64,000 nt of DNA. Source: Bacteroidales bacterium. Lineage in GTDB: Bacteria > Bacteroidota > Bacteroidia > Bacteroidales > UBA932. Location of the stretch: positions 20,646 through 84,645 of the forward strand of contig JAAYCA010000036.1 of the NCBI GenBank assembly GCA_012744435.1, given 5' to 3'. Below the pieces are notes generated by a model that had not been told where the DNA came from, did not search any database, and saw only the letters and a program-made list of their open reading frames with translations. The translations under genes were made by a program, and so were the position numbers. This document shows, in pieces, positions 30,638-40,768 of the stretch; the first letter of the stretch is position 1; every line of letters starts with the position of its first letter.

Positions 30638-31420
30638 TTATTCGGTTTTGGTTATCGTTTTTTCATATTCCGCCCGGGCCCGCTCCACGGAGACGGAACG
30701 CTTGAGGACAAAGCCCGAGCCCAGATATTTGGTGCGGACGTCCTCGTCCGCGGCCAGCTCCTGCGGTGTCCCCTGCTGAAGGATCGTGCCTTCGTAGAGC
30801 AGGTACGCCCGGTCGGTGATCGCGAGCGTCTCACCCACGTTGTGGTCTGTGATGATGACGCCGATGTTGCGGTATTTGAGCTTGGCGATGATGTATTGGA
30901 TGTCCTCCACCGCGATCGGGTCCACCCCGGCGAAAGGTTCGTCCAGCAAGATGAATTTCGGGTCGATCGCAAGGGCGCGGGCAATCTCGCAGCGGCGCCG
31001 TTCGCCGCCGGAAAGCTGGATACCCAGCGACTTGCGCACCTTGGAGAGGTTGAATTCGTCGATCAGCGACTCCAGGCGGCGCTGCCGCTCTTCGCGGGAG
31101 ACGCCGCGCATCTCCATCACGGACAGGATGTTGTCTTCGACCGACATCTTGCGGAACACGGAGGCGTCCTGCGGCAGGTAGCTGATCCCTTTCTGGGCGC
31201 GCAGGTACATCGGCAGTCCGGTGATCTCCTCGTCGTCGAGGAAGACCCGGCCTTCGTTGGGGACGATCTGCCCCGTAATCATGTAGAAACTGGTAGTCTT
31301 TCCGGCGCCGTTCGGGCCGAGGAAACCGACGATTTCGCCTTGCTCCACGTCCATCGACACTCCTTTGACCACCGTGCGCAGGCCGTACTTCTTGACCAGG
31401 TTTTCGCAGTGCAGTTTCAT
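30638..31420 (-). CDS. lptB: LPS export ABC transporter ATP-binding protein
   Basis: [102 protein letters not shown]. Confidence 0.95.
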   Translation of the reverse strand: MKLHCENLVKKYGLRTVVKGVSMDVEQGEIVGFLGPNGAGKTTSFYMITGQIVPNEGRVFLDDEEITGLPMYLRAQKGISYLPQDASVFRKMSVEDNILSVMEMRGVSREERQRRLESLIDEFNLSKVRKSLGIQLSGGERRRCEIARALAIDPKFILLDEPFAGVDPIAVEDIQYIIAKLKYRNIGVIITDHNVGETLAITDRAYLLYEGTILQQGTPQELAADEDVRTKYLGSGFVLKRSVSVERARAEYEKTITKTE

Positions 31421-31426
31421 TCGCTT

Positions 31427-33307
31427 CTATTTGATATCCAATCCGAGGTCCACCACCAGTTTGCGGACCTCTTCGTTCTTGCTCATCAGGTCTTCGGCCT
31501 TCTCCGTGGGCATGTAGATGCGCGGGGCCTGTTCTTCTTCCTGCGACACGACCGGCTCCAGCCGGAGCTTGCCGCATTCGCAGAGCTTGGCGTAGCGCGC
31601 TTCCAGGTCGCGCAGCATCCGCTCTTCGATCCATTTCTTCTGGGCTTCGTTGGTCACCGCGAACGAGATCACCTTCCGGCCGTCTTCTTCACGGAAGGCC
31701 AGGACGGCCTTGGCCAGGGCGTTCGCCAGGCGCGGCTGGCTGCCGTACTGTGCCGACAGTTCCTTCCACTTCTCCGTGAGCAGCCCGTCCGCCGGGAGCG
31801 CCTGCTCCGAAGGCTCCGGTGCACCCGCCGCCGGCATGACTTCCGGCTCGTCCTCACTCAGCAACGCCGACAGCGACAGCGAAGACGCCTTCTTCTTACG
31901 AGCGCCGCCTGCCACGGAGCGGCCAGCAGCCTCCTGAGACGTCCGGCTCTGCCGGACCCCTCCCACTTCCTCCGGAAGCGGGCCCCTCCCTCTTACGGAG
32001 CCGAGGGTGGCTACGGTCTCTTGAGGCTGCTTCCGCTCCGGTTGAGCATCCGGCGCCTGTTCGGGAGCTCCTTGCTCTGAATCGTCCTTTTGGGCGGTGG
32101 CGGAGCGCTGCTCCGGGAAACCGTGGCCGCCCGTGGTCTCGTGAACGGGGGGGACCCGCTGCGAAGCAGTGGGGGGGATGAGCGAAGCGAAGTTTCCCGG
32201 GGCAGCGGCTCCGCCACCGCCCAGGAAAGACAACTTCATCAAGGCGAATTCGATGTGCAGGCGGGGATTGGTGGCGCGGGAGTAGCCGGCCTCGCAGGCA
32301 GTGGTGATGCCAAGGGCGTCGTAAAGCCATTTCACGCTGCTGCGCTCCCCCTGCTCCTTGTAGCGGGTGCGCAGGGAATCGGGCAGGTCCAGCAAAGCCT
32401 CCAACCCGCCCGTGCGGCTGACCAGCAGGTCACGCAGATGTTTGCTGAGCGCCGCCACGAAATGCTGCGCATTGAAACCCTTCGCGAGTATCTCGTCGAA
32501 GATGAGCAGCGCACTCGCATAGTCTCCGGCCAGGAACGCGTCCACCAGGCGGAAACTGTAGTCATAGTCCAGCACGCCCAGATTGTGGATCACGTCCTCA
32601 TAGACGACCTCCGTCCCGCAGAAAGCGACCGTCTGGTCGAAGAGCGTGAGGGCGTCGCGCATGGCGCCGTCGGCCTTGTGGGCGATCACGTGAAGGGATT
32701 CGTCGTCGATCGTGACACCCTCCCTGGCGGCGATGTCACGCAGGCTGCGCACCATATCCGGGACGCCGATGCGGTTGAAGTCATAGGTCTGGCAGCGGCT
32801 CAGGATGGTCGGCAGGACCTTGTGCTTCTCCGTGGTCGCCAGGATGAAGATGGCATGTGCCGGCGGCTCCTCCAGCGTCTTGAGGAAGGCGTTGAAGGCC
32901 GAAGTCGAGAGCATGTGGACCTCGTCGATGATGAACACGGAGTAGCGGCCCACCTGCGGCGGGATCTGCACCTGGTCCATCAGCGTCTTGATGTCCTCCA
33001 CGCCGTTGTTGGACGCCGCATCCAGTTCATGGATGCAGTAGGAGCGCCCTTCGGCGAAGGAGCGGCAGGAATCGCACTCGCCGCAAGGCTCCAGCTCCGG
33101 CCCGGGATTGGCGCAGTTGATGGTCTTGGCGAAGATGCGTGCAGCGCTGGTCTTGCCCACGCCGCGGGGCCCGCAGAACAGATAGGCGTGCGCAAGCTGC
33201 CCGCGCCGGATCGAGTTCTTGAGGGTCCGTGCGATATTGTCCTGTCCGATCAGGGACTCAAACGAGTCCGGCCGGTACTTCCTGGCTGATACAACGTAGT
33301 CTGACAT
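31427..33307 (-). CDS. dnaX: DNA polymerase III subunit gamma/tau
   Basis: MSDYVVSARKYRPDSFESLIGQDNIARTLKNSIRRGQLAHAYLFCGPRGVGKTSAARIFAKTINC...; C-terminal linker contains two inverted-repeat elements (see repeats). Confidence 0.97.
   Translation of the reverse strand: MSDYVVSARKYRPDSFESLIGQDNIARTLKNSIRRGQLAHAYLFCGPRGVGKTSAARIFAKTINCANPGPELEPCGECDSCRSFAEGRSYCIHELDAASNNGVEDIKTLMDQVQIPPQVGRYSVFIIDEVHMLSTSAFNAFLKTLEEPPAHAIFILATTEKHKVLPTILSRCQTYDFNRIGVPDMVRSLRDIAAREGVTIDDESLHVIAHKADGAMRDALTLFDQTVAFCGTEVVYEDVIHNLGVLDYDYSFRLVDAFLAGDYASALLIFDEILAKGFNAQHFVAALSKHLRDLLVSRTGGLEALLDLPDSLRTRYKEQGERSSVKWLYDALGITTACEAGYSRATNPRLHIEFALMKLSFLGGGGAAAPGNFASLIPPTASQRVPPVHETTGGHGFPEQRSATAQKDDSEQGAPEQAPDAQPERKQPQETVATLGSVRGRGPLPEEVGGVRQSRTSQEAAGRSVAGGARKKKASSLSLSALLSEDEPEVMPAAGAPEPSEQALPADGLLTEKWKELSAQYGSQPRLANALAKAVLAFREEDGRKVISFAVTNEAQKKWIEERMLRDLEARYAKLCECGKLRLEPVVSQEEEQAPRIYMPTEKAEDLMSKNEEVRKLVVDLGLDIK
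31915..32040 (-). repeat. inverted-repeat element 1 inside dnaX linker (same sense as dnaX)
   Basis: Arms CGGAGCGGCCAGCAGCCTCCTGAGAC (31915-31940) and reverse complement of GTCTCTTGAGGCTGCTTCCGCTCCG (32016-32040). Core read on minus: GGGAGGGGCCCGCTTCCGGAGGAAGTGGGAGGGGTCCGGCAGAGCCGGAC. Confidence 0.75.
32091..32223 (+). repeat. inverted-repeat element 2 inside dnaX linker (antisense to dnaX; homologous to element 1)
   Basis: Near-perfect 31/32-nt arms: TGGGCGGTGGCGGAGCGCTGCTCCGGGAAAC (32091-32121) versus reverse complement of 32192-32223 TGGGCGGTGGCGGAGCCGCTGCCCCGGGAAAC. Core GGGGGGGACCCGCTGCGAAGCAGTGGGGGGG. Confidence 0.82.
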
Positions 33308-33336
33308 GATTCACAAATGTAGTGATTTTTGCGCAA

Positions 33337-34482
33337 CTACAGATTCACGTAGGTCTTGACATCGTCCGCGCTGACAGGTTCGCCGCCGAGGATGAGCAGG
33401 CGGTCCACCACGTTGTCCAGCTCGCGGATATTGCCCGGCCAGTGTTTCTTTTTCAGCAGCTCCACGGCTTCGGGCGAGAAACTGCGGGGCTTGGTGCCGT
33501 CAGTGTATTTCCCGAGGAAATGCTCGATCAGAAGGGGGATGTCATCGCAGCGGTCGTCCAGCGACGGGACCTGGATCACGATGACGCTGAGCCGGTGGTA
33601 GAGATCCTCGCGGAAATTGCCTTTCGCAATCTCGGCCTGGAGGTCCTTGTTGGTCGCGGCGACCACGCGAACATCCACCTCGATATCCTTGTCCGAGCCC
33701 ACGCGGGAGAGCTTTTTCTCCTGCAGGACACGAAGCACCTTGGCCTGGGCCGCCAGGCTCATGTCCCCGATCTCGTCCAGGAAGAGCGTACCTCCGTCGG
33801 CCTGCTCGAACTTGCCCTTGTGCTGTTTGATAGCCGACGTGAAGGAGCCCTTCTCATGGCCGAACAACTCGCTCTCGATCAACTCGGAAGGGATGGCGGC
33901 GCAGTTGACTTCAACGAAGGGCATCGCGCTGCGGGCGCTGAGCTGGTGGAGATTGCGCGCCACCAGCTCCTTGCCGGAGCCGTTGGGGCCGGTGATCAGC
34001 ACCCGCGCCTCGGTCGGCGCCACCTTGCCGATCATCTCGCGGACATGCTGCATCGGAACGGATTCGCCGACCATGTCGGCGCCGTAAACCTTCTTCTTGA
34101 GCGCCTTGTTCTGCGTGGTCAGGGTGACCTTTTCGGTGGCGTTCTTGATCGTGATGAGGATGCGGTTGAGATCCAGCGGCTTCTGCACAAAATCGAAAGC
34201 CCCCTTCTTGATGCACTCCACGGCCGTTTCGATGTCGGCGTGACCGGAAATCATCACCACGGCGGCGTCCAGCCCCATCTCCATGAACTTGCCAAGCACT
34301 TCGACACCGTCCATGCCGGGCATCTTGATGTCGCAGAACACCACGTCGTATTTATCTTTATCCACTTTCTGGAGCGCCTCGGCTCCGTCTTCGGCGGTAT
34401 CGACCTCGTAGCCTTCGTCGGTAAGGATCTCTCCCAGCGAATTGCGGATCGCCCGCTCGTCGTCTACTATCAGGACTTTCAT
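33337..34482 (-). CDS. response regulator with AAA+ sigma-54 interaction-type domain (NtrC-like), apparently lacking a C-terminal Fis HTH
   Basis: MKVLIVDDERAIRNSLGEILTDEGYEVDTAEDG...FCDIKMPGMDGVEVLGKFM; ITGPNGSGKELVARNLHQLS; ELFGHEKGSFTSAIKQHKGKFEQADGGTLFLDEIGDM; ends KTYVNL shortly after the WPGNIREL motif. Confidence 0.93.
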   Translation of the reverse strand: MKVLIVDDERAIRNSLGEILTDEGYEVDTAEDGAEALQKVDKDKYDVVFCDIKMPGMDGVEVLGKFMEMGLDAAVVMISGHADIETAVECIKKGAFDFVQKPLDLNRILITIKNATEKVTLTTQNKALKKKVYGADMVGESVPMQHVREMIGKVAPTEARVLITGPNGSGKELVARNLHQLSARSAMPFVEVNCAAIPSELIESELFGHEKGSFTSAIKQHKGKFEQADGGTLFLDEIGDMSLAAQAKVLRVLQEKKLSRVGSDKDIEVDVRVVAATNKDLQAEIAKGNFREDLYHRLSVIVIQVPSLDDRCDDIPLLIEHFLGKYTDGTKPRSFSPEAVELLKKKHWPGNIRELDNVVDRLLILGGEPVSADDVKTYVNL

Positions 34483-34498
34483 GGCAGCATGCTTTTAA

Positions 34499-36553
34499 TT
34501 AACCCACCTGGGCGCCGTTGGCGACAGCTTCCTGCGGGGTGATGAAACGCATCGACCCGTCTCCCTGCTTCGCCATCAGGATCATGCCCTTGCTCTCGAT
34601 GCCGCGGATGGTGCGGGGCTGCAGATTCGCCAGGATGCAGATCTGCTTGCCGACCATGTCCTCCGGCGTGTAATACTCGGCGATGCCGGACACGATCACG
34701 CGCCGGTCGATCCCGGTATCGATCGTGAGTTTGAGGAGCTTGTCCGTCTTGGGGACACGCTCCGCCTCCAGGACCGTGGCCGTGCGGATGTCCATCTTGT
34801 CGAACGCCTCAAAGCTGCATTCCTCCTTCTGGGGGGCTACCTGCTTCGCCGCTTCGGCCCGGGCCTCCGCCTCGCGTTCGGCACGGATTTTTTCGAGCCG
34901 GGCGAGCTGGGCGTCGATGGCCTCGTCCTCGATCTTGGCGAAGAGCAGTTCCGTCTCGCCGAGCCGGTGGCCGGCGGGCAACAGCTGCGGACGGCCGAGG
35001 ATTTCCCAATCAAGGGCGGAGCTGAGCATCTCCCGGAGCCGCTTTGCGGCAAACGGGGTGAAGGGCTCGAAAGCGATGGCGAGCGCCGCACAGATCTGCA
35101 GGGAGATGTTGAGGATGGTGGCCGTGCGGTCCAGGTCCGTCTTCGCAATCTTCCAGGGCTCCGTATCGGAGATGTACTTGTTGCCGACACGGGCGATCCC
35201 CATCGCGTCCTTGAGCGCTTCGCGGAACCGGAACCCTTCGATGTTCTTCTCCATCGAGGCTTTCAGCAGGGGAATCTCCGCAAGGGCCTCCTTGTCGATG
35301 TCCTCCAGCGGTCCGCAAGGCGGCACCTTACCATCGAAGTATTTGTGTGTCAGGACCATCGCCCGGTTCACGAAATTGCCGAAGATGGCCACGAGCTCGC
35401 TGTTGTTGCGCTGCTGGAAATCCTTCCAGCTGAAGTCGTTGTCCTTGGTCTCGGGGGCGTTGGCCGTGAGGACGTAGCGGAGCACGTCCTCCTTGCCCGG
35501 GAAGTCCTGCAGGTACTCGTGCGCCCAGACCGCCCAGCCGCGCGAAGTCGAGATCTTGTCGCCCTCCAGGTTGAGGAACTCGTTGGCCGGGACGTTGTCC
35601 GGCAGGACATAGCCGTCGCCATAGGCCTTGAGCATGGCCGGGAAGACGATGCAGTGGAAGACGATGTTGTCCTTGCCGATGAAGTGCACAAGCCGGGTGT
35701 CCGGCGACTTCCACCACCGCTCCCAGCTGTTGGGCAGAAGCTCCTGCGTGTTGGAGATGTAGCCGATCGGCGCGTCGAACCAGACATAGAGCACCTTGCC
35801 TTCGGCACCCTCCACGGGCACGGGCACGCCCCAGTCGAGGTCGCGCGTGACGGCGCGCGGTTGCAGTCCGCCGTCCAGCCAGCTCTTGACCTGGCCGTAC
35901 ACGTTGGAACGCCACTCCTGGTGGCCCTCCAGGATCCATTCGCGGAGCCACGGCTCGTAGTCCTGGAGCGGGAGGTACCAGTGGGTGGTCTTCTTCTTGA
36001 CCGGCTCGGCGCCGCTGAGCTTGCTCTTGGGGTTGATCAGCTCCTCGGGGCTGAGGGTGCTGCCGCATTTCTCGCACTGGTCGCCGTAAGCGCCTTCGTT
36101 GCCGCACTTGGGGCAGGTGCCCACGATGTAGCGGTCCGCCAGGAACTGCTTCGCCTCGGGGTCGTAGTATTGCTCGCTCTCCTTCGTGATGAACTTGCCC
36201 TCGTCGTAGAGCTTCTTGAAGAAGCCGGCGGCGTTGGCAGCATGCACCTTCGAAGTGGTGCGTCCGTAGATGTCGAAATGGATGCCGAGCCCTTCGAAAG
36301 AGTCTTTGATGATGGCATGGTAACGGTCCACGATATCCTGCGGCGAGCATCCCTGCTGGCGGGCCTTGATGGTGATCGGGACACCGTGTTCGTCGGAGCC
36401 GCAGACATACAGCACCTCCCGGCCGCGCATCCGCAGGTAGCGCACATAGATATCGGCAGGCACATAGACACCGGCCAGATGGCCGATGTGGATCGGACCG
36501 TTGGCGTAAGGCAACGCACAGGTCACGAGGGTTCTTTTGAATTGTTTATCCAT
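34499..36553 (-). CDS. metG: methionyl-tRNA synthetase with C-terminal tRNA-binding (EMAP) domain
   Basis: [57 protein letters not shown] zinc knuckle; C-terminal [31 protein letters not shown]. Confidence 0.98.
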   Translation of the reverse strand: MDKQFKRTLVTCALPYANGPIHIGHLAGVYVPADIYVRYLRMRGREVLYVCGSDEHGVPITIKARQQGCSPQDIVDRYHAIIKDSFEGLGIHFDIYGRTTSKVHAANAAGFFKKLYDEGKFITKESEQYYDPEAKQFLADRYIVGTCPKCGNEGAYGDQCEKCGSTLSPEELINPKSKLSGAEPVKKKTTHWYLPLQDYEPWLREWILEGHQEWRSNVYGQVKSWLDGGLQPRAVTRDLDWGVPVPVEGAEGKVLYVWFDAPIGYISNTQELLPNSWERWWKSPDTRLVHFIGKDNIVFHCIVFPAMLKAYGDGYVLPDNVPANEFLNLEGDKISTSRGWAVWAHEYLQDFPGKEDVLRYVLTANAPETKDNDFSWKDFQQRNNSELVAIFGNFVNRAMVLTHKYFDGKVPPCGPLEDIDKEALAEIPLLKASMEKNIEGFRFREALKDAMGIARVGNKYISDTEPWKIAKTDLDRTATILNISLQICAALAIAFEPFTPFAAKRLREMLSSALDWEILGRPQLLPAGHRLGETELLFAKIEDEAIDAQLARLEKIRAEREAEARAEAAKQVAPQKEECSFEAFDKMDIRTATVLEAERVPKTDKLLKLTIDTGIDRRVIVSGIAEYYTPEDMVGKQICILANLQPRTIRGIESKGMILMAKQGDGSMRFITPQEAVANGAQVG

Positions 36554-38548
36554 TTATTTCGTGTTTTTCTCTCTTCCCATCTTCTGTTTGATCCGGCGCT
36601 GGGCGGCCTGGATCTTGATCATTTCCTGGAGCACGCCGGCCTCCTGCCCCGCCGGGACATCGGGAAGGCGGCGGCGAAGCGTTTCATAGCGGTCCTGCAT
36701 GCGCCTTTCGGCATAACCGAGGATGGCGCGCGGGACCTGGGCCACCAGCCAGGAGGAGGTGGTCGTCATGGCGTTCTCGAACGCCTGTACCGTCAGGCGG
36801 TATTTCTCCGTGGAGAGCTGCGAGGTCACTTCCGCCACGCGGCGGTCCTCTGCGTCCAGCAGGCGCTTGACGATGTCCTGCTGGGAAAGCCCCTCGTCAT
36901 ATAGGGCGCAATAAGCGTCGAACACGGCGGCGTAGGCGCTGTTGGCCATCCGGGTGCCGTCGCTGAAAGCCCCCCGGATGAAGTCGGCCACGCTGGGCTT
37001 GTCCTGCTCGTCGCCGCTGTAGTAGTCCGAATCGCTCTCGAAGTCCAGCTCGTCACAGCCGTGACGCAGCAGGAAATAGAGCAGGTCGCGCTCGGAAGGA
37101 GCCAGGATGCGGTTTTCCTCCACCACCTGCGCCGGAGCCGGCTGCTCCGGCACCTGAGGCTCTCCCGTGACCGTCTCGTAGGCATTGGGAGGCAGTCCGT
37201 TCTGCCGGCGGCGCTCCTCCCGCTGAGCCGCCTTCAGGGCTTCTTCCTGAAGGGACCGGCGGGTCCTGGCGATCCGGTCGAAGAGGATCGTCACCTCGAT
37301 CCCGAACTGCCGGGCCGTGGCTTCGGCGTAAGTGGAGCGTTTGACCGCATCCGGGATCTGTGCGATCGTGTCCGCAATGTCATTGATCAGCGCCGCTTTC
37401 CGGAGCGGGTCGCCCGCTGCCTGCGAAAGCAGCAGGTCCGTCTTGAACACGATGAAATCCTTTTCGTTCCGCACGATGAAGTCGCGCACCTCGTCCTGCG
37501 TATGCTTGCGGGAGAAGGAGTCCGGGTCGTCGCCGTCCGGCAGCAGCACCACGCGGACGTTCATCCCTTCGGCGAGCACCATCGGAATACCGCGCAGGGC
37601 GGCATGGATGCCGGCGGAATCGCCGTCATACATGATGGTGATGTTCTCCGTGAACTTCTTGATCAGGCGCACCTGTTCCACCGTCAGGGAGGTCCCGCAC
37701 GAGGCCACCACATTGGTGATCCCGAGCTGGTGCATCATCACCACGTCCACGTTGCCCTCCACGAGGATGCAGCGGTCCTCCCGAGCGATATCGCCTTTCG
37801 CGAAATAGATGCCCAGCAGATTGCGGCTCTTGATATAGATCTCCGTCTCCGGCGAATTGACATACTTCGCGGGGTTGTCCGCCTTGAGCGTGCGGCCGCT
37901 GAAGGCGATCACGCGCCCGCTCACGGAGTGGATCGGGAACATCACCCGCTCCCGGAACTTGTCGCTCAGCGCACCGTCCTCGCCCTGCACCGCCAGGCCG
38001 GCGCCCAGCAGGTATTCGTCCTTGTAGCCGGCGGCGCGGGCGGCATCCACCAGGGCCGTCCGCCCGGACGGGGCCCAGCCCAGGCCCCAGCGCGCGATCG
38101 TGGCATCCTCAATGCCGCGCGAGCGGTAATACTGGTAGCCCACGGCCCGCCCTTCGCCGGCCTTGAGCTGGTCGGAAAAGAACTTGCAGGCGAACTCCGA
38201 CACCAGCAGCAGGCTCTCGCCACGCTGCCGGCGGGCGATCTCCTCGGCGGATTCTTCCGCCTCGACGATCTCGATATGGTACTTGCGGGCCAGGTAGCGC
38301 AGGGCCTCCACATAGGAGCAGTGCTCCTGCTCCATCACGAAACCTACCGCCGTGCCGGCCTTGCCGCAGCCGAAACATTTGTAAATCCCTTTCGAGGGCG
38401 AAACATAGAAGGAGGGCGTCTTCTCATTGTGGAAGGGGCAGCAGGCCACGAAATTGGCGCCGCGGCGCTTCAGCGTCACGTAATCGCTCACCACATCCAC
38501 GATCTGCGCGGTGTCCAGAATCAGATTGACGGTCTCCTGAGGTATCAC
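36554..38548 (-). CDS. dnaG: DNA primase
   Basis: MIPQETVNLILDTAQIVDVVSDYVTLKRRGANFVACCPFHNEKTPSFYVSPSKGIYKCFGCGKAGTAVGF zinc-binding domain; LVEGNVDVVMMHQLGITNVVASCGTSLT TOPRIM. Confidence 0.98.
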   Translation of the reverse strand: MIPQETVNLILDTAQIVDVVSDYVTLKRRGANFVACCPFHNEKTPSFYVSPSKGIYKCFGCGKAGTAVGFVMEQEHCSYVEALRYLARKYHIEIVEAEESAEEIARRQRGESLLLVSEFACKFFSDQLKAGEGRAVGYQYYRSRGIEDATIARWGLGWAPSGRTALVDAARAAGYKDEYLLGAGLAVQGEDGALSDKFRERVMFPIHSVSGRVIAFSGRTLKADNPAKYVNSPETEIYIKSRNLLGIYFAKGDIAREDRCILVEGNVDVVMMHQLGITNVVASCGTSLTVEQVRLIKKFTENITIMYDGDSAGIHAALRGIPMVLAEGMNVRVVLLPDGDDPDSFSRKHTQDEVRDFIVRNEKDFIVFKTDLLLSQAAGDPLRKAALINDIADTIAQIPDAVKRSTYAEATARQFGIEVTILFDRIARTRRSLQEEALKAAQREERRRQNGLPPNAYETVTGEPQVPEQPAPAQVVEENRILAPSERDLLYFLLRHGCDELDFESDSDYYSGDEQDKPSVADFIRGAFSDGTRMANSAYAAVFDAYCALYDEGLSQQDIVKRLLDAEDRRVAEVTSQLSTEKYRLTVQAFENAMTTTSSWLVAQVPRAILGYAERRMQDRYETLRRRLPDVPAGQEAGVLQEMIKIQAAQRRIKQKMGREKNTK

Positions 38549-40761
38549 GACGCGATCTCACATAGGAATTTGAGCCGGACCAGCCGCACTTCGTTCTCGT
38601 AGTAATCCGGTCCGAGCGCGTCGATGGCCGCCTGGATGTTGTCCGAAGTAGCCTCCTCCTTGAAATAACGGTAGATCTCCTCGACGATGTCCTCGTCCAG
38701 CCGCTCCTCGATGTAGTAGTCCAGATTGAGCTTGGTGCCGCTGGACACGATGGCTTCGATCTCACCGAGCAGCTCCTCCAGGTCCATGCCACGTGCCTCC
38801 GCAATGTCCTCCAGGGACATGCGGCGGTCGATGCTCTGGATGATCGCCACCTTGGCCGCCGACTTGTTGGGCGTCGATTTCACGACAAAGTCGTCCGGCC
38901 GCTCGATCTCGTTCTCCTCGACGTATTTCTTGATCAGCCTGATAAACTCTTCGCCGAACTTGCGGGCCTTGCCCTCGCCCACCCCCTGGCAATTCTTCAG
39001 CTCCTCGAAGGTCTCCGGATACAGGATGGACATGTCCTCCAGGGCCGGATCGCCGAAGATGATCCAGGGCTGGAGCTTGAGCCGCTTGGAAAGATCCTTG
39101 CGCAGATCCTTGAGCATGGCGAGCAGGATGGGATCGCCCGCACCGCCGCCCGCCTTCATGGCGACCGCCGCGGCCGCCGCCTCCTCGTCGTCGTCGTCGT
39201 CGTCACCGCTGCCGGCAAACACACGGTCCTCCACCAGACGCAGCTCCCATGGCTCCGCGAGGAAACGTTCGCCAAGCTCCGTGACATGGATCAGGCCATA
39301 GGTCTCGATCTCCTTGACCAGCAGATGGGCGATCAGGCCCTGGTGGATGACGGTGCACCAGAACTTCTCCGAATGAGACTTGCCGGCGCCGAAGAACGGC
39401 AGTTCATCGTGCTTGTAGGATTTGATGAGCGAATTGGACACCCCGGCAAGGATGTTGGCCAGGTGGTCCAGTTTGAAGTGCTCTGGCAGTGCCTTCACGA
39501 GCTTCAGCACGAGCTTCATCTCCTCCCGCCCGTCAAAGGTGGGCTTGGGGCGGAGACAGTTGTCGCAGCACTGGCAGTTGTCCTCCGTATAATCTTCTCC
39601 GAAATAGTTGAGCAGGAGCTTCCGGCGGCACTGGCTCGACTCGGCGTATGCCAGCACCTCGGAGAGCAGCTGGCGGCTGATCTCCTGTTCGGCGACGGGC
39701 TTGCCCTGCATGAACTTCTCCAGCTTCTGGATGTCCTTGTAGCTATAGTATGCGATGCAGAGGCCTTCCTGGCCGTCCCGGCCGGCGCGGCCGGTCTCCT
39801 GGTAGTAACTCTCGATGCTCTTGGGGATGTCGTAATGGATCACGAAGCGGATGTCCGGCTTGTCGATCCCCATCCCGAACGCAATCGTGGCCACGATCAC
39901 CTGCACCTCTTCCATCAGGAACCTGTCCTGGTTCTCCGCACGCACCTTCGCATCCAGGCCGGCGTGGTAAGGCAGCGCCTTGATGCCGTTGATGCACAGC
40001 AGCTCCGCCATCTCCTCCACCTTCTTGCGGCTGAGGCAGTAGATGATGCCGGACTTGCCGGCATGCTGGCGGATGAACTTGATGAGGTCCTTCTCGGGAT
40101 CCACCTTGTCGCGGATCTCATAGTAGAGATTGGGACGGTTGAAGGAGGACTTGAACACCGCCGCGTCCGGGATGCCCAGGTTCTTGAGGATGTCGCTCTG
40201 CACCTTGGGCGTCGCCGTGGCCGTAAGCGCGATGATGGGCGCGCGGCCGATCTGGTCCACCAGGGTCCGGATCCGGCGGTATTCCGGCCGGAAGTCGTGT
40301 CCCCACTCGGAAATGCAGTGCGCCTCGTCCACGGCAAAGAAGGAGATCCTGACCTCCCGCAGCAGCGAGATGTTCTCCTCTTTGGTCAGGGATTCCGGAG
40401 CCACATACAGCAGCTTGGTCTGACCGGACAGCAGGTCCTCGCGCACCTCGTCGATCTGCTGGCGCGAGAGCGACGAGTTGAGAAAATGGGCGATGCTCTC
40501 CGAGCCGGTCACGAAACCGCGCAGCAGGTCCACCTGGTTCTTCATCAGGGCGATCAGCGGGGAGATGATGATCGCGGTCCCCTCCATCACCAGAGCCGGC
40601 AGCTGATAGCACAGCGACTTGCCGCCTGCGGTGGGCATCAGGACAAAGGCGTCACCCCCTCCAATCAGGTGTGAGATGATCTTCTCCTGGTCCGCCTTGA
40701 AGGCATCATAGCCGAAGAACTCCTTGAGAGTCTTGTGTATCAGTGCCGAATCGGGTGTCAT
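38545..40761 (-). CDS. recQ: ATP-dependent DNA helicase RecQ
   Basis: MPTAGGKSLCYQLPALVMEGTAIIISPLIALMKNQV, DEAHCISEWGHDFRPEY, ALTATATPKVQSDI, QETGRAGRDGQEGLCIAYY, RQC Cys motif, HRDC-like C-terminus. 4-bp overlap with dnaG. Confidence 0.96.
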   Translation of the reverse strand: MTPDSALIHKTLKEFFGYDAFKADQEKIISHLIGGGDAFVLMPTAGGKSLCYQLPALVMEGTAIIISPLIALMKNQVDLLRGFVTGSESIAHFLNSSLSRQQIDEVREDLLSGQTKLLYVAPESLTKEENISLLREVRISFFAVDEAHCISEWGHDFRPEYRRIRTLVDQIGRAPIIALTATATPKVQSDILKNLGIPDAAVFKSSFNRPNLYYEIRDKVDPEKDLIKFIRQHAGKSGIIYCLSRKKVEEMAELLCINGIKALPYHAGLDAKVRAENQDRFLMEEVQVIVATIAFGMGIDKPDIRFVIHYDIPKSIESYYQETGRAGRDGQEGLCIAYYSYKDIQKLEKFMQGKPVAEQEISRQLLSEVLAYAESSQCRRKLLLNYFGEDYTEDNCQCCDNCLRPKPTFDGREEMKLVLKLVKALPEHFKLDHLANILAGVSNSLIKSYKHDELPFFGAGKSHSEKFWCTVIHQGLIAHLLVKEIETYGLIHVTELGERFLAEPWELRLVEDRVFAGSGDDDDDDEEAAAAAVAMKAGGGAGDPILLAMLKDLRKDLSKRLKLQPWIIFGDPALEDMSILYPETFEELKNCQGVGEGKARKFGEEFIRLIKKYVEENEIERPDDFVVKSTPNKSAAKVAIIQSIDRRMSLEDIAEARGMDLEELLGEIEAIVSSGTKLNLDYYIEERLDEDIVEEIYRYFKEEATSDNIQAAIDALGPDYYENEVRLVRLKFLCEIAS

Positions 40762-40768
40762 GTGCGGA

